The notes under the pieces are model-generated. The model did not search any database. It was given only the letters and a program-made list of their open reading frames with translations, and was not told the DNA's origin. Of a DNA stretch of 64,000 nucleotides, positions 8,051 to 17,431 are shown piece by piece. Made by a program: the position numbers and the translations under genes. The stretch is taken from NCBI GenBank assembly GCA_965530755.1, contig CBESNA010000002.1:62001-126000 (forward strand), read 5' to 3'. Within the stretch, counting starts at the first letter, position 1; the number at the start of each line of letters is the position of its first letter. This DNA comes from SZUA-35 sp965530755 (GTDB taxonomy: Bacteria; Actinomycetota; Acidimicrobiia; Acidimicrobiales; SZUA-35).

Positions 8051-9370
8051 GTGATCTTCACAGCAACCGAGGTGGCCGAGCTGGTCCATGGGACGGTCGG
8101 TGGACCACCGGCACGCGTCTCCGGAGCGTCGATCGACAGCCGATCGATCAGCGGCGGAGCGCTGTTCGTCCCGATCGTTGCTGAACGCGACGGTCACGAC
8201 TTCATCGACGCGGCTCTGGCCAACGGCGCGTCGGCCTACCTCACCTCCGGCCCGACACCTGCCGGAACGTGGATCGCAGTCGCAGACACTGGACGAGCCC
8301 TCACCGAGCTCGGTGTTGCTGCGCGGAGTCGCCTCACCGGGCCGGTGATCGGCGTCACCGGCAGCGTCGGCAAGACCTCGGTCAAGGATCTCCTCGTCGC
8401 CGCGACCGGTCCGGCTCGACGCACGCACGCCAATCCGGCGAGCTTCAACAACGAGCTGGGCTTGCCTCTGACGCTCGTGAACGCCCCGGACGACACCGAG
8501 ATCACCGTGCTCGAAATGGGCGCCCGTGGCATCGGCCACATCGCCGAGTTGTGTCGAATCGGGCGCCCGACGATCGGTGTGGTGACACGCGTTGCCGGCG
8601 CCCACACCGAGCTGTTCGGATCGCTCGACGGTGTGGCCAGCGGCAAAGGAGAACTCGTTGAGGCGTTGCCGAAGAACGGGACTGCGGTGTTGAACGCCGA
8701 CGATCCCCGTGTTCTCGCGATGCGGGAGCGAACCAACGCCAATGTCGTCACGTTCGGGATGGCGGGCGACGTCCGGGTCGTCGATCTTCGCCTCGACGGG
8801 GCGATGCGCCCGACGTTCAGGGTCGAAACACCGTGGGGAGACGCCGAGCTCACGCTGCAATTGGCCGGCGCTCACATGGCCTTCAACGCCGCAGCTGCCA
8901 TCGCTGCCGGCGGATCGGCAGGTGTTGCGCTCGATTCCCTCGTGGACGGGCTCGAAGCTGCTCGATCGAGTGCCTGGCGTATGGAAGTGGCATCGACGCC
9001 TGCAGGGACCACGATCATCAACGACGCATACAACGCCAATCCCACCTCGGTCAGGGCGGCTCTGGCCGCCCTGGCCACCGCAAATCAGGCTCGGCGCACG
9101 GCCGTCCTCGGCATCATGGCAGAGCTGGGCGACGAGCACGACGCTGAGCATCGAGCTGTCGCGTCCGAGGCGGCTGCCCGCGGCATCCGGGTGATTGCCG
9201 TCGACGCAGAGGCCTTCGGCCCGGCTGCCGAACACGTGGCATCCATCGCCGAGGCACTCGACCGGTTGGGAGCGCTTGGCGCCGACGACGCCGTCCTGGT
9301 CAAGGGAAGTCGTGTCGCCGGGCTGGAGCGCCTGGCCTCGGTCCTTCTCGGCGTCGCCGAGGCGGAGTAG
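8051..9370 (+). CDS. murF: UDP-N-acetylmuramoyl-tripeptide--D-alanyl-D-alanine ligase
   Basis: 439 aa from GTG 8051. It adds the D-Ala-D-Ala dipeptide to UDP-MurNAc-tripeptide in the cytoplasm. The ATP-binding loop is GVTGSVGKTSVKDLL (residues 101-115). Next come NPASFNNELGLPLT and LEMGARGIGHIAEL, and the C-terminal ligase domain has INDAYNANPTSVRAAL, all standard Mur ligase motifs. Length is normal for MurF. It sits apart from any mur/fts cluster in this window but directly opposite ddl, the supplier of its substrate. Confidence 0.96.
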   Translation: MIFTATEVAELVHGTVGGPPARVSGASIDSRSISGGALFVPIVAERDGHDFIDAALANGASAYLTSGPTPAGTWIAVADTGRALTELGVAARSRLTGPVIGVTGSVGKTSVKDLLVAATGPARRTHANPASFNNELGLPLTLVNAPDDTEITVLEMGARGIGHIAELCRIGRPTIGVVTRVAGAHTELFGSLDGVASGKGELVEALPKNGTAVLNADDPRVLAMRERTNANVVTFGMAGDVRVVDLRLDGAMRPTFRVETPWGDAELTLQLAGAHMAFNAAAAIAAGGSAGVALDSLVDGLEAARSSAWRMEVASTPAGTTIINDAYNANPTSVRAALAALATANQARRTAVLGIMAELGDEHDAEHRAVASEAAARGIRVIAVDAEAFGPAAEHVASIAEALDRLGALGADDAVLVKGSRVAGLERLASVLLGVAEAE

Positions 9371-9381
9371 GTTCGACCGCC

Positions 9382-9576
9382 ATGTCGCACCCTCGCCCCA
9401 TGACCGCCTCGACCGCAGCGGCGTCGTCCACGACCGCACCGCCGGTTGTGTGTCGTGCCGAGGTGTCCCGCTTCGGCATCTTCACGGAGTGTCCGCATTG
9501 CGGCGGTGACATGTCACCAGAACATGCGCACTACCGCTGCGGTTCGTGCGGATGGCGCGACTCATGCTGCGACTGA
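9382..9576 (+). CDS. Small zinc-ribbon protein
   Basis: 64 aa. The C-terminal half is Cys/His-rich: ECPHCGGDMSPEHAHYRCGS followed by CGWRDSCCD, giving two CxxC knuckles plus a terminal Cys pair and a central HAH. This fits one zinc ribbon. The N-terminus is rich in Ala, Ser and Thr and looks disordered. It starts 11 nt after murF and ends 25 nt before menA on the same strand, so it is probably part of that transcript. No function is known to me; a small metal-binding adaptor is the most one can say. Confidence 0.7.
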   Translation: MSHPRPMTASTAAASSTTAPPVVCRAEVSRFGIFTECPHCGGDMSPEHAHYRCGSCGWRDSCCD

Positions 9577-9601
9577 CACCCACATCGGTTGCGGCGTTCC
9601 C

Positions 9602-10480
9602 GTGACCAATCGTTGGATCGTGGGCGCCCGGCCGAAGACGCTGCCCGCTGCGGTCGTCCCGGTCGCGCTCGGAACCGCCGCGGTTGGCTCCATCGACGAC
9701 ATCATCTGGTGGCGTGCCGCGGCAGCGTTGATCGTCGCCCTGTCCCTGCAGTTGGCCACCAACTACGTGAACGACTACGCAGACGGCGAACGCGGAACCG
9801 ACGACGACCGAGTCGGCCCGATGCGCCTCGTCGGGTCGGGCCTCGCCACCGCACGCGAGGTCAAACTGGCGGCAGCTGCATCGTTCGCCGCCGCGGGACT
9901 CGCCGGCGGAGCACTGGCACTCGTCGTGGGGCCCGAGCTCCTGGTGGTCGGAGCCGCTTCGATGATCGCCGGCTGGGCCTACACCGGTGGTCCACGCCCA
10001 TACGGCTACCTCGGCCTCGGGGAGGTGTTCGTCTTCGTGTTCTTCGGGCTCGTGGCCACGATGGGATCGACGTACGTCCACGTCGAGACGATCGCCGACG
10101 GTGACGTCGCCTGGCGTTCGGCGACGGCGGCAGTCTTGGCGGGTTGTCTGGCTGTCGCGCTGCTGGTCATCAACAATCTCCGTGACATTCCAGGCGACAC
10201 TCGGGCCAGGAAACAAACGCTTGCTGTGCGCCTCGGGGACGCAGCCACCAGGCAGTTCTACGTCCTCCTGTTCGTCGTCGCCGGCGCCGCGATCGTCGTT
10301 CTTGCATTCAGTCGTCCGCTCGCCGCAATCGGACTGATCGGGCTGGTGTTGGCCGTGCCGCCGATCTCGGCCGTGCGGCGTGGGGCGCTGGGCTCCGACT
10401 TGATTCCCATACTCGGCCAGACCGGCCGTGTGCAGCTGGTGTGTGGTCTGCTCACCTCCGCCGGGCTCCTGCTGGGTTAG
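9602..10480 (+). CDS. menA: 1,4-dihydroxy-2-naphthoate polyprenyltransferase (UbiA family)
   Basis: About 292 aa from GTG 9602 (VTNRWIVGARPKTLPAAVVP, the usual MenA start); the frame stays open further upstream but lies over the zinc-ribbon gene. It prenylates 1,4-dihydroxy-2-naphthoate in menaquinone synthesis. The two Asp-rich UbiA motifs are visible: NDYADGERGTDDDR and LRDIPGDTRARKQT. The protein is multi-pass with about eight hydrophobic segments. The zinc-ribbon gene lies just upstream; no other men gene is in the window. Confidence 0.92.
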   Translation: MTNRWIVGARPKTLPAAVVPVALGTAAVGSIDDIIWWRAAAALIVALSLQLATNYVNDYADGERGTDDDRVGPMRLVGSGLATAREVKLAAAASFAAAGLAGGALALVVGPELLVVGAASMIAGWAYTGGPRPYGYLGLGEVFVFVFFGLVATMGSTYVHVETIADGDVAWRSATAAVLAGCLAVALLVINNLRDIPGDTRARKQTLAVRLGDAATRQFYVLLFVVAGAAIVVLAFSRPLAAIGLIGLVLAVPPISAVRRGALGSDLIPILGQTGRVQLVCGLLTSAGLLLG

Positions 10481-10520
10481 AACGGTTCAACTGATCGCAG
10501 CAACGGCCGATGTATGACCT

Positions 10521-11420
10521 GTGACGGCAGCTTCGGCCAGGCGTTCGAATCGAAAGAAGTCGACGGGCCCCGTCGCCGCGCCCAGTCGTATGCGATCCAA
10601 GCGCCAGCAGCAGATCGTGGCGATGGTGAAGGGCTACGACTCGACGTTCACTCTCGCCCTCGCCCTCCGGAACCTCTTCCTCGTATGGACGCTCTACGGA
10701 TTGGCCCAGATGGTCTTCGGGTTCATCGCCTTCACCGCGAATCCCCTGAGCTCCTCCGGCGGCAGCGCCCAGCAGGCGTTGCAAGCCGTCCACACTGGCG
10801 GCTGGGTGCTCCTGCTCTTCTCTTTCGTTCTGTGCGGCGCATGGGTCACGAAGAGCATCGGCAACGTCCGCCGCCTCGGACGCAAGGTCTCGATCGGTGT
10901 CATCGGGCGCATTCGCCGCCACATCCTGGCCATGTGTTTCGGGTTCGTTGCCGTCATGTTCGGGCTCTTCATTCCCAGCTTGGCGATCCTGCTCTTCTTC
11001 ATCGCCTTCGCTCTCTTCTTCTATTCGCAGATGTGGTTCCACCTCGTTGTGCTCGATGCGGTCAAGATGCTGTGGCGCGGTTCGTCACCGCCGAATGGCC
11101 AGCACGAGGACGTTGATCACTACGTCCTCATCTGGTTCTCGTCTTGGGTCCTGTTCTTCTCGTGCCTCGGCGCCGATGTTTCCGGCGCCGACCTCTCGCC
11201 CCGCACCTTCGCTGCCGTGAGCATCATCGGTGGTGGCGCCTGCGTCGTGTCGGGGATCCTCGCCAGCCGGCTCGTGATCGAGATCTCTCGGCGCCAGGAT
11301 GCTCGCCTCTTCGCGATCATTCGCGAGGTCGACGACGAGCAGTACGCCCCACCGGTCACCGATCAGGACATTGCTGCAGCGTGGAATCGTTCTGCCGGAA
11401 TGCTCGACATGCCCCGCTGA
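10521..11420 (+). CDS. Multi-pass membrane protein of unknown function
   Basis: 299 aa from GTG 10521; an ATG at 10590 (MRSKRQQQIV) is a plausible alternative. A basic N-terminus (RRSNRKKS) is followed by about six hydrophobic stretches, for instance WTLYGLAQMVFGFIAF, LLLFSFVLCGAW, MCFGFVAVMFGLFIPSLAIL and FAAVSIIGGGACVVSGILAS, and a soluble tail with VIEISRRQDARLFAIIREVD. The pattern recalls DUF4328-like actinobacterial proteins, but I cannot confirm that. It follows menA by 40 nt and converges with the oxidoreductase at 11428. Confidence 0.65.
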   Translation: MTAASARRSNRKKSTGPVAAPSRMRSKRQQQIVAMVKGYDSTFTLALALRNLFLVWTLYGLAQMVFGFIAFTANPLSSSGGSAQQALQAVHTGGWVLLLFSFVLCGAWVTKSIGNVRRLGRKVSIGVIGRIRRHILAMCFGFVAVMFGLFIPSLAILLFFIAFALFFYSQMWFHLVVLDAVKMLWRGSSPPNGQHEDVDHYVLIWFSSWVLFFSCLGADVSGADLSPRTFAAVSIIGGGACVVSGILASRLVIEISRRQDARLFAIIREVDDEQYAPPVTDQDIAAAWNRSAGMLDMPR

Positions 11421-11427
11421 TGACGGT

Positions 11428-12453
11428 TCAGGCCACGACACCGGCCATGAGTTCGAGGAGCGACGGCGGGCCACTGACCACCAGCGTGTTCACGCACGAC
11501 TCGTCCCACTTGACCAGATCATCCCGGATCTTTTCTGGCGGCCCAATGAGGGCAACATCTTCGACCATGGCGGTCGGGACGGCCGCGATCGCCGCCTTGC
11601 GGTCACCTGCCAGGTAGCGCTCCTGGATCTTCTCGCAGGCATCGGCGTATCCCATGCGAGTGAACACGTTCAGGTGGAAATTCGCTTCCTTGGCGCCCAT
11701 GCCCCCTGCGTAGAGGGCGAGCATGGGACGAACCATGTCGGCGGCCTTCTCGATGTCATCGCCGGGTACCACGGGGACGACGGCAGCGACGTCGAAGGTG
11801 TCTGCTGAGCGCCTTGCACCCGCTCGGGCAAAACCCTCCGCCAGATGGTCGGCGTACCACGTGTTGTCCTTCGGGGAGAAGAAAAGCGGAAGCCAGCCGT
11901 CGCCGATCTCAGCCGTCATGGCGACGTTCTTCGGTCCTTCGGCGCCGAGATAGATCGGGATGTCAGTCCGCAGCGGATGCACCGTCGACTTGAGGGGTTT
12001 GCCGAGGTCGGCACCGCCCTTGTACGGGAGTTGGTAGTGCTCGCCGTGGAACTCGACCGGCACATCGCGGGCAACGATTCTGCGAATGATCTCGACGTAC
12101 TCGCGGGTGCGGGCGAGAGGTTTCGGGTATGGCTGTCCGTACCAACCCTCGACCACCTGGGGACCGGACGCGCCGAGTCCGAGGCGGAATCGACCGCCGC
12201 TGAGGTGGTCCATCGTGATCGCGGCCATCGCCATGGCCGCTGGTGTTCGGGCGGAGATCTGACAGATCGACGTACCGAGACCGATCCGTTCGGTCGCCGA
12301 GCCCCACCACGCCAGCGGAGTGAGCGCGTCAGATCCGTAGGCCTCGGCACTCCAGATGCTGTCGAACCCGAGGTCCTCGGCGGCCGCGATCTGATCGACG
12401 ACGCCCGGTGGAGGGCCGGCTGACCAGTAGCCGATGCCGAGAGCGAGTTCCAT
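11428..12453 (-). CDS. F420-dependent luciferase-like (LLM class) oxidoreductase
   Basis: 341 aa. ATG 12453 is preceded by GGAGG with 7-nt spacing. The translation MELALGIGYWSAGPPPGVVD and the segments GFDSIWSAEAYGSDALTPL, GTSICQISARTPAAMAMAA, RFRLGLGASGPQVVEGWYG and VEIIRRIVARD are those of actinobacterial LLM enzymes that use reduced F420. Members reduce or oxidise diverse substrates; the substrate here is unknown. CofD and CofE elsewhere in this window support F420 being made by the organism. Confidence 0.87.
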   Translation of the reverse strand: MELALGIGYWSAGPPPGVVDQIAAAEDLGFDSIWSAEAYGSDALTPLAWWGSATERIGLGTSICQISARTPAAMAMAAITMDHLSGGRFRLGLGASGPQVVEGWYGQPYPKPLARTREYVEIIRRIVARDVPVEFHGEHYQLPYKGGADLGKPLKSTVHPLRTDIPIYLGAEGPKNVAMTAEIGDGWLPLFFSPKDNTWYADHLAEGFARAGARRSADTFDVAAVVPVVPGDDIEKAADMVRPMLALYAGGMGAKEANFHLNVFTRMGYADACEKIQERYLAGDRKAAIAAVPTAMVEDVALIGPPEKIRDDLVKWDESCVNTLVVSGPPSLLELMAGVVA

Positions 12454-12573
12454 GGGAGGTCCTCCGATGCAAGCGTTCGTCGGTCAGGAGTTCCCGGCCG
12501 ATCCGGTACACCCGAGTCGGTGTAGCACCTCTACCATCGATGTCGGAATCCCGCGATCTCTGGAGACGCCGAC

Positions 12574-13251
12574 GTGGCGACGCACTACAAGACACTTGGA
12601 GTCAGTGCCGACGCCTCTGTCGAGGACGTGCGCAAGGCCTATCTCCACGAGGCTCGGCAGTGGCATCCCGATCGATTTGCCGGCCGGGCTCCGCTCGAGG
12701 CGAAGCAGGCCGAGGATCGGATGCGGAAGCTCAACGAGGCGTGGGCCGTCCTCGGTGACGTCACACGCCGTCGTCGCTATGACCTCGAGCTCTCGAGTCT
12801 TGCCGGTGGCGCCACTACGGTCGGCGAGGCGGTGAGCAGCGAAGGCGGTGTTTCCCGCATCGATCCCCGGTTGCTCGACCCTGAGTTCCTGGCCGCCCGA
12901 AGGCGCATGATGGATGACGAGACCGACGCTCGACATTCGGGCATTCTGCGGGTCATCACGGTGCTGGGATTCTTCGGCCTGCTCATCGGGATCTTCGTGT
13001 TCACCGCCTATGCACAGGGCTCGTCTGGCACCGCACCCGTCACGACCTTCCCAGCACCGGACCTCGGGATCGGCATCGACGCCGGCTCGTGTGTGCGGCA
13101 GACGTCGGACGGCAGCCTGCAGGAACGTTCTTGCGACGATCTCAACGATGGGCGTGTCGTCGGTGCCCGCGAGCTCGACGGCAGCTGTCCTGCCCTCACC
13201 GAACGCGAGTTGCTGCTTCCAACCGGGCTGGTTGTCTGCCTGGCTGATTGA
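12574..13251 (+). CDS. J-domain protein with C-terminal membrane span and exported tail
   Basis: 225 aa from GTG 12574, with GGAGA upstream at about 12562. Residues 3-70 form a J domain (HYKTLGVSADASVEDVRKAY, then WHPDRF containing the essential HPD, then LNEAWAVLGDVTRRRRYDLE). A linker leads to one membrane span (about 127-147, VLGFFGLLIGIFVFTAYA). The remaining 75 residues have four cysteines (SCVRQ, RSCDD, GSCPA, VVCLAD) suggesting disulfides outside the cell. There is no Gly/Phe or zinc-finger region, so this is a class III J protein that would recruit DnaK to the membrane. Confidence 0.8.
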   Translation: MATHYKTLGVSADASVEDVRKAYLHEARQWHPDRFAGRAPLEAKQAEDRMRKLNEAWAVLGDVTRRRRYDLELSSLAGGATTVGEAVSSEGGVSRIDPRLLDPEFLAARRRMMDDETDARHSGILRVITVLGFFGLLIGIFVFTAYAQGSSGTAPVTTFPAPDLGIGIDAGSCVRQTSDGSLQERSCDDLNDGRVVGARELDGSCPALTERELLLPTGLVVCLAD

Positions 13252-13279
13252 CGGAGCGGTCGGGGTCTACATTGCCGAC

Positions 13280-14674
13280 ATGGACTTTCGCGAACACCGG
13301 ATCACCGAGCTGGCAGCAAGGGTCCGCACGCGCGAGATCTCGGCCCGTGAACTCACCTCGGCGGCATTGGACCGGATCGCCGCACTCGATCCTGAATTGA
13401 ACGCATGGGTCGTCGTCGATGGGCCACGTGCTCTGATGGAAGCCGACTCGGTCGACGACCGTTTGGTCGCAGGCGACGCAGTCGGGCCGCTCGCCGGCAT
13501 CCCGCTCGGCGTGAAGGATCTCGAGGACGCCGCAGGGTTCCCAACCCGATACGGATCCGTTCTGTCTGACGACAGCCCCGCCATCGGTGATTCCGTACTC
13601 GTCGCTCGGCTGCGAGCCGCCGGCTGTGTCGTGATCGGGAAAACCACGACACCGGAGTACGGGCACAAAGGGGTCACCGAGTCACCGCTCACCGGGATCA
13701 CCCGCAACCCATGGTCCACCGACCGGACGCCAGGCGGCTCGTCTGGAGGATCGGCAGCCGCGATCGCCAGCGGCATGGTTCCCCTCGCCACTGGATCCGA
13801 CGGCGGAGGGTCGATCCGAATACCTGCCGGACTGTGCGGCTTCTCGGGGATCAAGACCACACAGGGCCGCGTACCGCTCGGCGGACCGAACGCTCCTGGA
13901 TCGGGCAACTTCACGGTCAAGGGGCCGATGTCGCGTCTCATCGCCGACACGGCGTTCGCTCTCGACGTCTGTGTCGGCCCGCACCCGACCGACGCGTACT
14001 CGTTGCCCCGATCTGGTTCGCCGTGGTACGAAGCGGCCGTTGCCCCTCGGCTTCCGAGCCGTGTCGTGTGGTCGCCTACGCTTGGGTACGCCGAGGTCGA
14101 TGCCGGGATCGCCGCAGTTTGTCAGGCGGCTGTCGCCCAGCTCGAGAACGCCGGTGTCGAGGTGATCGAACTGGACGATCTCTGGTCCGAGGATCCAGTC
14201 ATGTCGTGGTACCTCACGTGGGCCACGCTCCGGGCCAGGGCGCAGGGCCACTTGGTCGACACCCCGTCGTGGGATCAGATCGATCCGACCCTGCGGACGC
14301 TGATCGAGCACGGCCTTGCGACGTCAGGGCTCGACATCGTTTCCGGCATCGATGCTGTCCACGATCTCAACCTCCAGCTCGACCGGGCGTTCGAGGAGGC
14401 GCCGATCCTGCTCACGCCGATGTGTGCCGGCCAGACGCCGCTCATCGGGCACGACGGCACGATCAATGGGCAGGAGAGCCAGGGGTGGGTCGCGTTCTCG
14501 TATGGTTTCAACATCACCCGCAATCCGGCCGGAACGGTCTGTTGTGGGTTCACCGATGACGACATGCCCGTTGGACTCCAAGTCGTCGGGCGCCAGCTCG
14601 CCGATGTTGCCGTGCTCCAAACGATTGCATCCTGCGAAGAGGTGTTCGGCACCAGCCGGCTCGCCCCGATCTAG
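13280..14674 (+). CDS. Amidase signature (AS) family amidohydrolase
   Basis: 464 aa from ATG 13280 (MDFREHRITELAARVRTREI); the upstream continuation of the frame overlaps the J-domain gene and is not used. The Ser-cisSer-Lys triad can be placed: K79 in GIPLGVKDLEDA, S154 in TPGGSSGGSAAA and S178 in GSDGGGSIRIPA. The spacings of 75 and 24 residues are those of the family. Length is normal. There is no GatB or GatC nearby and the C-terminal half is not GatA-like, so a stand-alone amidase of unknown substrate is the best reading. Confidence 0.9.
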   Translation: MDFREHRITELAARVRTREISARELTSAALDRIAALDPELNAWVVVDGPRALMEADSVDDRLVAGDAVGPLAGIPLGVKDLEDAAGFPTRYGSVLSDDSPAIGDSVLVARLRAAGCVVIGKTTTPEYGHKGVTESPLTGITRNPWSTDRTPGGSSGGSAAAIASGMVPLATGSDGGGSIRIPAGLCGFSGIKTTQGRVPLGGPNAPGSGNFTVKGPMSRLIADTAFALDVCVGPHPTDAYSLPRSGSPWYEAAVAPRLPSRVVWSPTLGYAEVDAGIAAVCQAAVAQLENAGVEVIELDDLWSEDPVMSWYLTWATLRARAQGHLVDTPSWDQIDPTLRTLIEHGLATSGLDIVSGIDAVHDLNLQLDRAFEEAPILLTPMCAGQTPLIGHDGTINGQESQGWVAFSYGFNITRNPAGTVCCGFTDDDMPVGLQVVGRQLADVAVLQTIASCEEVFGTSRLAPI

Positions 14675-14768
14675 GTCGCTCTCAACTAGACGCGGGTGTG
14701 ACCCGAGCGCGGTTGTTCGGGTCCGGAACGGCCGGTTTGGTTGGCGTTCCTGGCACCAGCGCCGTGAT

Positions 14769-15555
14769 CTACGGGCTGGTGGTGGTTATTCGGCCGTCTG
14801 GCCCGCGTGTGAGTTGCCATCCGCCTTGATGCGCCGATGTGTGGTGTCGTCTGCAGAGGAGGGTGAGGGCGTCGCAGAAGAATTGTTGGAGTACTGGGCG
14901 TGGGGTGGATCCGGTGAGGGCGAATCCGGCTTGGATGGCGTCCCAGTCGACGTTGCCGTCGTTGGTGCGGTGGTTGTCGAGATCGAAGTCGCCGCCGAGC
15001 AGGGTGGGAAGGTCGATGATGACGTTGATGGTGGGCCGGTTGTTTTGCCTGGCGCCTGAGGGCCCGTGCGGTTCGTGGCCTTCGCAGTCGTGGTCGGCTG
15101 CTTCGTTCAGCAGGGCTGTGCCGGCGAGTTCGACGAGGCGATCGGCGTTGCGTTGTTTGAGGGTGCGGGCTGGTTCGATGCCGTTGGTTGGGTCGGGGTC
15201 GGTTTGGAGGGCGGCGGCCACGATGACGGTGGCGGCGGCGTCGACTTCGAATTGGCCTTTGCTGCCGCCGAAGAGGCCGTTCTGGACGATGAGGGATCGT
15301 CGGTCGTAGGCGTTTTCGATGTCTTCGGCGGTTGCTGATGGTGCCGGTGGCGAGTTGGTCGGCGACGAGTGGGTGGCGGGTGCAGAAGCGGGTGAGGCGG
15401 TGGAGGCGGTTGGCTTCGCGGTCTGCGATGCGGGCTTCGGTGATGAGGTGGCGTTGTGGGGTGAGGTAGCCGTCGATGATGGATCCGGCGCCGTCGTGAT
15501 ATTCGATGAGGTGAGGGACCGTGGCCGCTCGCAATCGTTCGGCCTCGGCCAACAT
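14769..15555 (-). pseudogene. Collapsed DUF222/HNH-endonuclease pseudogene
   Basis: Two frames must be joined to read it. From 15555 one frame gives MLAEAERLRAATVPHLIEYH, then GYLTPQRHLITEARIADREA and PLVADQLATGTIS, matching the DUF222 N-terminus. Near 15330-15341 the homology moves to another frame (EDIENAYDRRSLIVQNGLFG, FEVDAAATVIVAAALQTDPD), skipping roughly 100 residues of a normal DUF222 core. Later, QQFFCDA runs straight into LTLLCRRHHTSAHQGGWQLT, so the stretch between the core and the HNH end (about 60 residues, including the CxxPGC and HHxxHW elements) is missing. A stop follows at 14769. DUF222-HNH genes are multicopy, mobile-intron-like elements in actinobacteria; this copy is dead. 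Confidence 0.8.
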
Positions 15556-15642
15556 GTCGGCGGCGCGGCGGCGCGGCGTCCGGCAGCTCGGACAGCCGAA
15601 GCTGATCGAACTTCGGGCTCTGCTCGTCTCGCCTCCGCCAAG

Positions 15643-15675
15643 GTCATATAGAAAACAGTACTCAGGGGGTATGAC
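15643..15675. promoter_or_regulatory. AT-rich inverted repeat upstream of the acyl-CoA ligase gene
   Basis: GTCATA (15643-15648) and TATGAC (15670-15675) are perfect inverted arms around an unusually AT-rich patch (TATAGAAAACAGTA) in otherwise GC-rich DNA. It lies about 160 nt before the ligase start, at the broken 5' side of the DUF222 pseudogene. It could be promoter/operator DNA of the ligase or debris from the pseudogene. Nothing else is seen in 15676-15823. Confidence 0.25.
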
Positions 15676-15835
15676 AGCTTTCCCAGGTCAAGGGCCGGTT
15701 TGGTCGAACAAGTTTGGGCGCTCGGTCGAGCGCAGGTCTCGACGATCTGGCACGATCTCGGAGCACCAAAGCTCGATCATCGGGCGCAAGGAAACCGAGC
15801 GGGCGACACCGCTCGATCAGACGAGGAGACACCAC

Positions 15836-17395
15836 ATGGAGATCGCATCCGTAGCCGACATCGTTCGAGTTCACGCCGCCGAGCGCGGCGACACGACGGC
15901 GTTGATAGACGGGGATCGATCGTTCACGTGGAACGATCTCGCCGATCGTGCCGCTCGGACCGCGCAGGCTCTGGCCGCCAGCGGCGTTGGCGAGGGCGAT
16001 CGGGTGGTGTTCTTCGACAAGAACAGCGCCGAGCACTTCGACGTCTTCTATGGCGCCGCCATGTTGAATGCGGTCTGTGTCGACCCGAACTGGCGCTTGG
16101 CGCCGCCCGAGGTGCAGTTCATCGTCGACGATGCGAAAGCGAAGGTGGTCGTCGTCAGTGCCGAGTTCGCCGAACTGATCGACGGCATTGCCGACCAGCT
16201 CCCGACGGTGGAGAAGATCGTGGTGATCGGCGATCACGCCACTCACGATTCGTTCGAAACCTGGATCGGCGGCTTCGACCCGGTCGATCCGGAGGTTTCT
16301 TCGACGGGGTCCGACATCGCATTCCAGTTGTATTCCTCCGGCACCACGGGCCGACCCAAGGGTGTGATGTTGTCCAACGACAACTTCTTCGGGCTGCTGC
16401 CGATGGCCAAGGAGATCTGGGAGCTCGACGAGCATTCGGTCAACCTGGCCGCCATGCCGTTGTTCCACATCGGCGGCGGGGGTTGGGCCACCGCCGGCAT
16501 GTACAACGGCTGCACCACGGTGATCATGCGAGACCTCGATCCCATGGCGCTCGCTGCGCTCATCGAGAAACACGCAATCACCCACGCCTTCGTTGTGCCG
16601 GCGGTGCTGGCGTTCATGCTCTTCACGCCGGACCTCGATGCGAGCCAGCTGTCGTCGATGAAGGTCGTGGTTTACGGCGCCTCACCCATATCCGAGGACG
16701 TGCTGAAGCAATCGGTCGCGCTCTTCGGCTGCAAGTTCTGGCAGGCATACGGTCTCACCGAGACGACCGGCGCCGTGTTCAATCTGCCGCCTGAGGACCA
16801 CGATCCGGACGGGCCCAACGCCCACCGGCTCCGGTCGTGTGGTGTCGCCGGCCCCGGGGTCGAGGTCCGCATCGTCGACGAGGCGGGCAACGATGTCGCC
16901 AACGTGGGTGACGTCGGCGAGATCCTTATCAAGTCGACCCAGGTGATGGCGGGCTACTGGAACAACCCGAAGGCCACCGAGGAGGCGATCGATGATGGTT
17001 GGTTCCGGACCGGTGATGCCGGCTTCCTCGATGCCGACGGCTATCTCTACATCCACGACCGAGTCAAGGACATGATCGTCTCCGGTGGCGAGAACGTGTA
17101 CCCGGCGGAGGTCGAGAACGCGATGATGGGTCATCCCGACATCCAGGACGTCGCCGTGATCGGAGTCCCGGACGACAAATGGGGAGAAGTGCCGAAGGCG
17201 ATCGTCGTGCCCGTGGCCGGATCAGAGCCAGACGCCGACGAGATCATTGCCTACGCACGCGAGCGCTTGGCGGGATTCAAGACGCCGAAGTCCGTCGACT
17301 TCGTCACTGAGCTGCCGCGAAACCCCACCGGCAAGATCCTCAAGAAGGATCTGCGAGCCCCCTTCTGGGAAGGCCGCGAACGCTCCGTCAACTGA
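15836..17395 (+). CDS. Acyl-CoA synthetase (AMP-binding, FadD-like)
   Basis: 519 aa. ATG 15836 has AGGAGA at 15824-15829, so this start is well supported; the frame is open upstream only by chance. It activates a carboxylic acid as acyl-AMP, then acyl-CoA. Motifs are YSSGTTGRPKGVMLS (P-loop), YGLTETTG, GWFRTGDAGFLDADGYLYI, RVKDMIVSGGENVYPAEVE and the catalytic lysine in PRNPTGKILKKDLR. Length is standard. It stands alone, followed by two GC hairpins and a tRNA gene. Substrate chain length cannot be deduced. Confidence 0.93.
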   Translation: MEIASVADIVRVHAAERGDTTALIDGDRSFTWNDLADRAARTAQALAASGVGEGDRVVFFDKNSAEHFDVFYGAAMLNAVCVDPNWRLAPPEVQFIVDDAKAKVVVVSAEFAELIDGIADQLPTVEKIVVIGDHATHDSFETWIGGFDPVDPEVSSTGSDIAFQLYSSGTTGRPKGVMLSNDNFFGLLPMAKEIWELDEHSVNLAAMPLFHIGGGGWATAGMYNGCTTVIMRDLDPMALAALIEKHAITHAFVVPAVLAFMLFTPDLDASQLSSMKVVVYGASPISEDVLKQSVALFGCKFWQAYGLTETTGAVFNLPPEDHDPDGPNAHRLRSCGVAGPGVEVRIVDEAGNDVANVGDVGEILIKSTQVMAGYWNNPKATEEAIDDGWFRTGDAGFLDADGYLYIHDRVKDMIVSGGENVYPAEVENAMMGHPDIQDVAVIGVPDDKWGEVPKAIVVPVAGSEPDADEIIAYARERLAGFKTPKSVDFVTELPRNPTGKILKKDLRAPFWEGRERSVN

Positions 17396-17431
17396 ACCTC
17401 TGGATCCTGCGCTACCAAACCTCGGGTTCCT

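Noticed and set aside
8012..9439. Minus-strand open frame opposite murF
   Set aside because: MurF is certain on the plus strand.
13280..14674. Assignment of the amidase as GatA
   Set aside because: No gatB or gatC nearby and the C-terminal half does not look GatA-like; a general amidase is safer.
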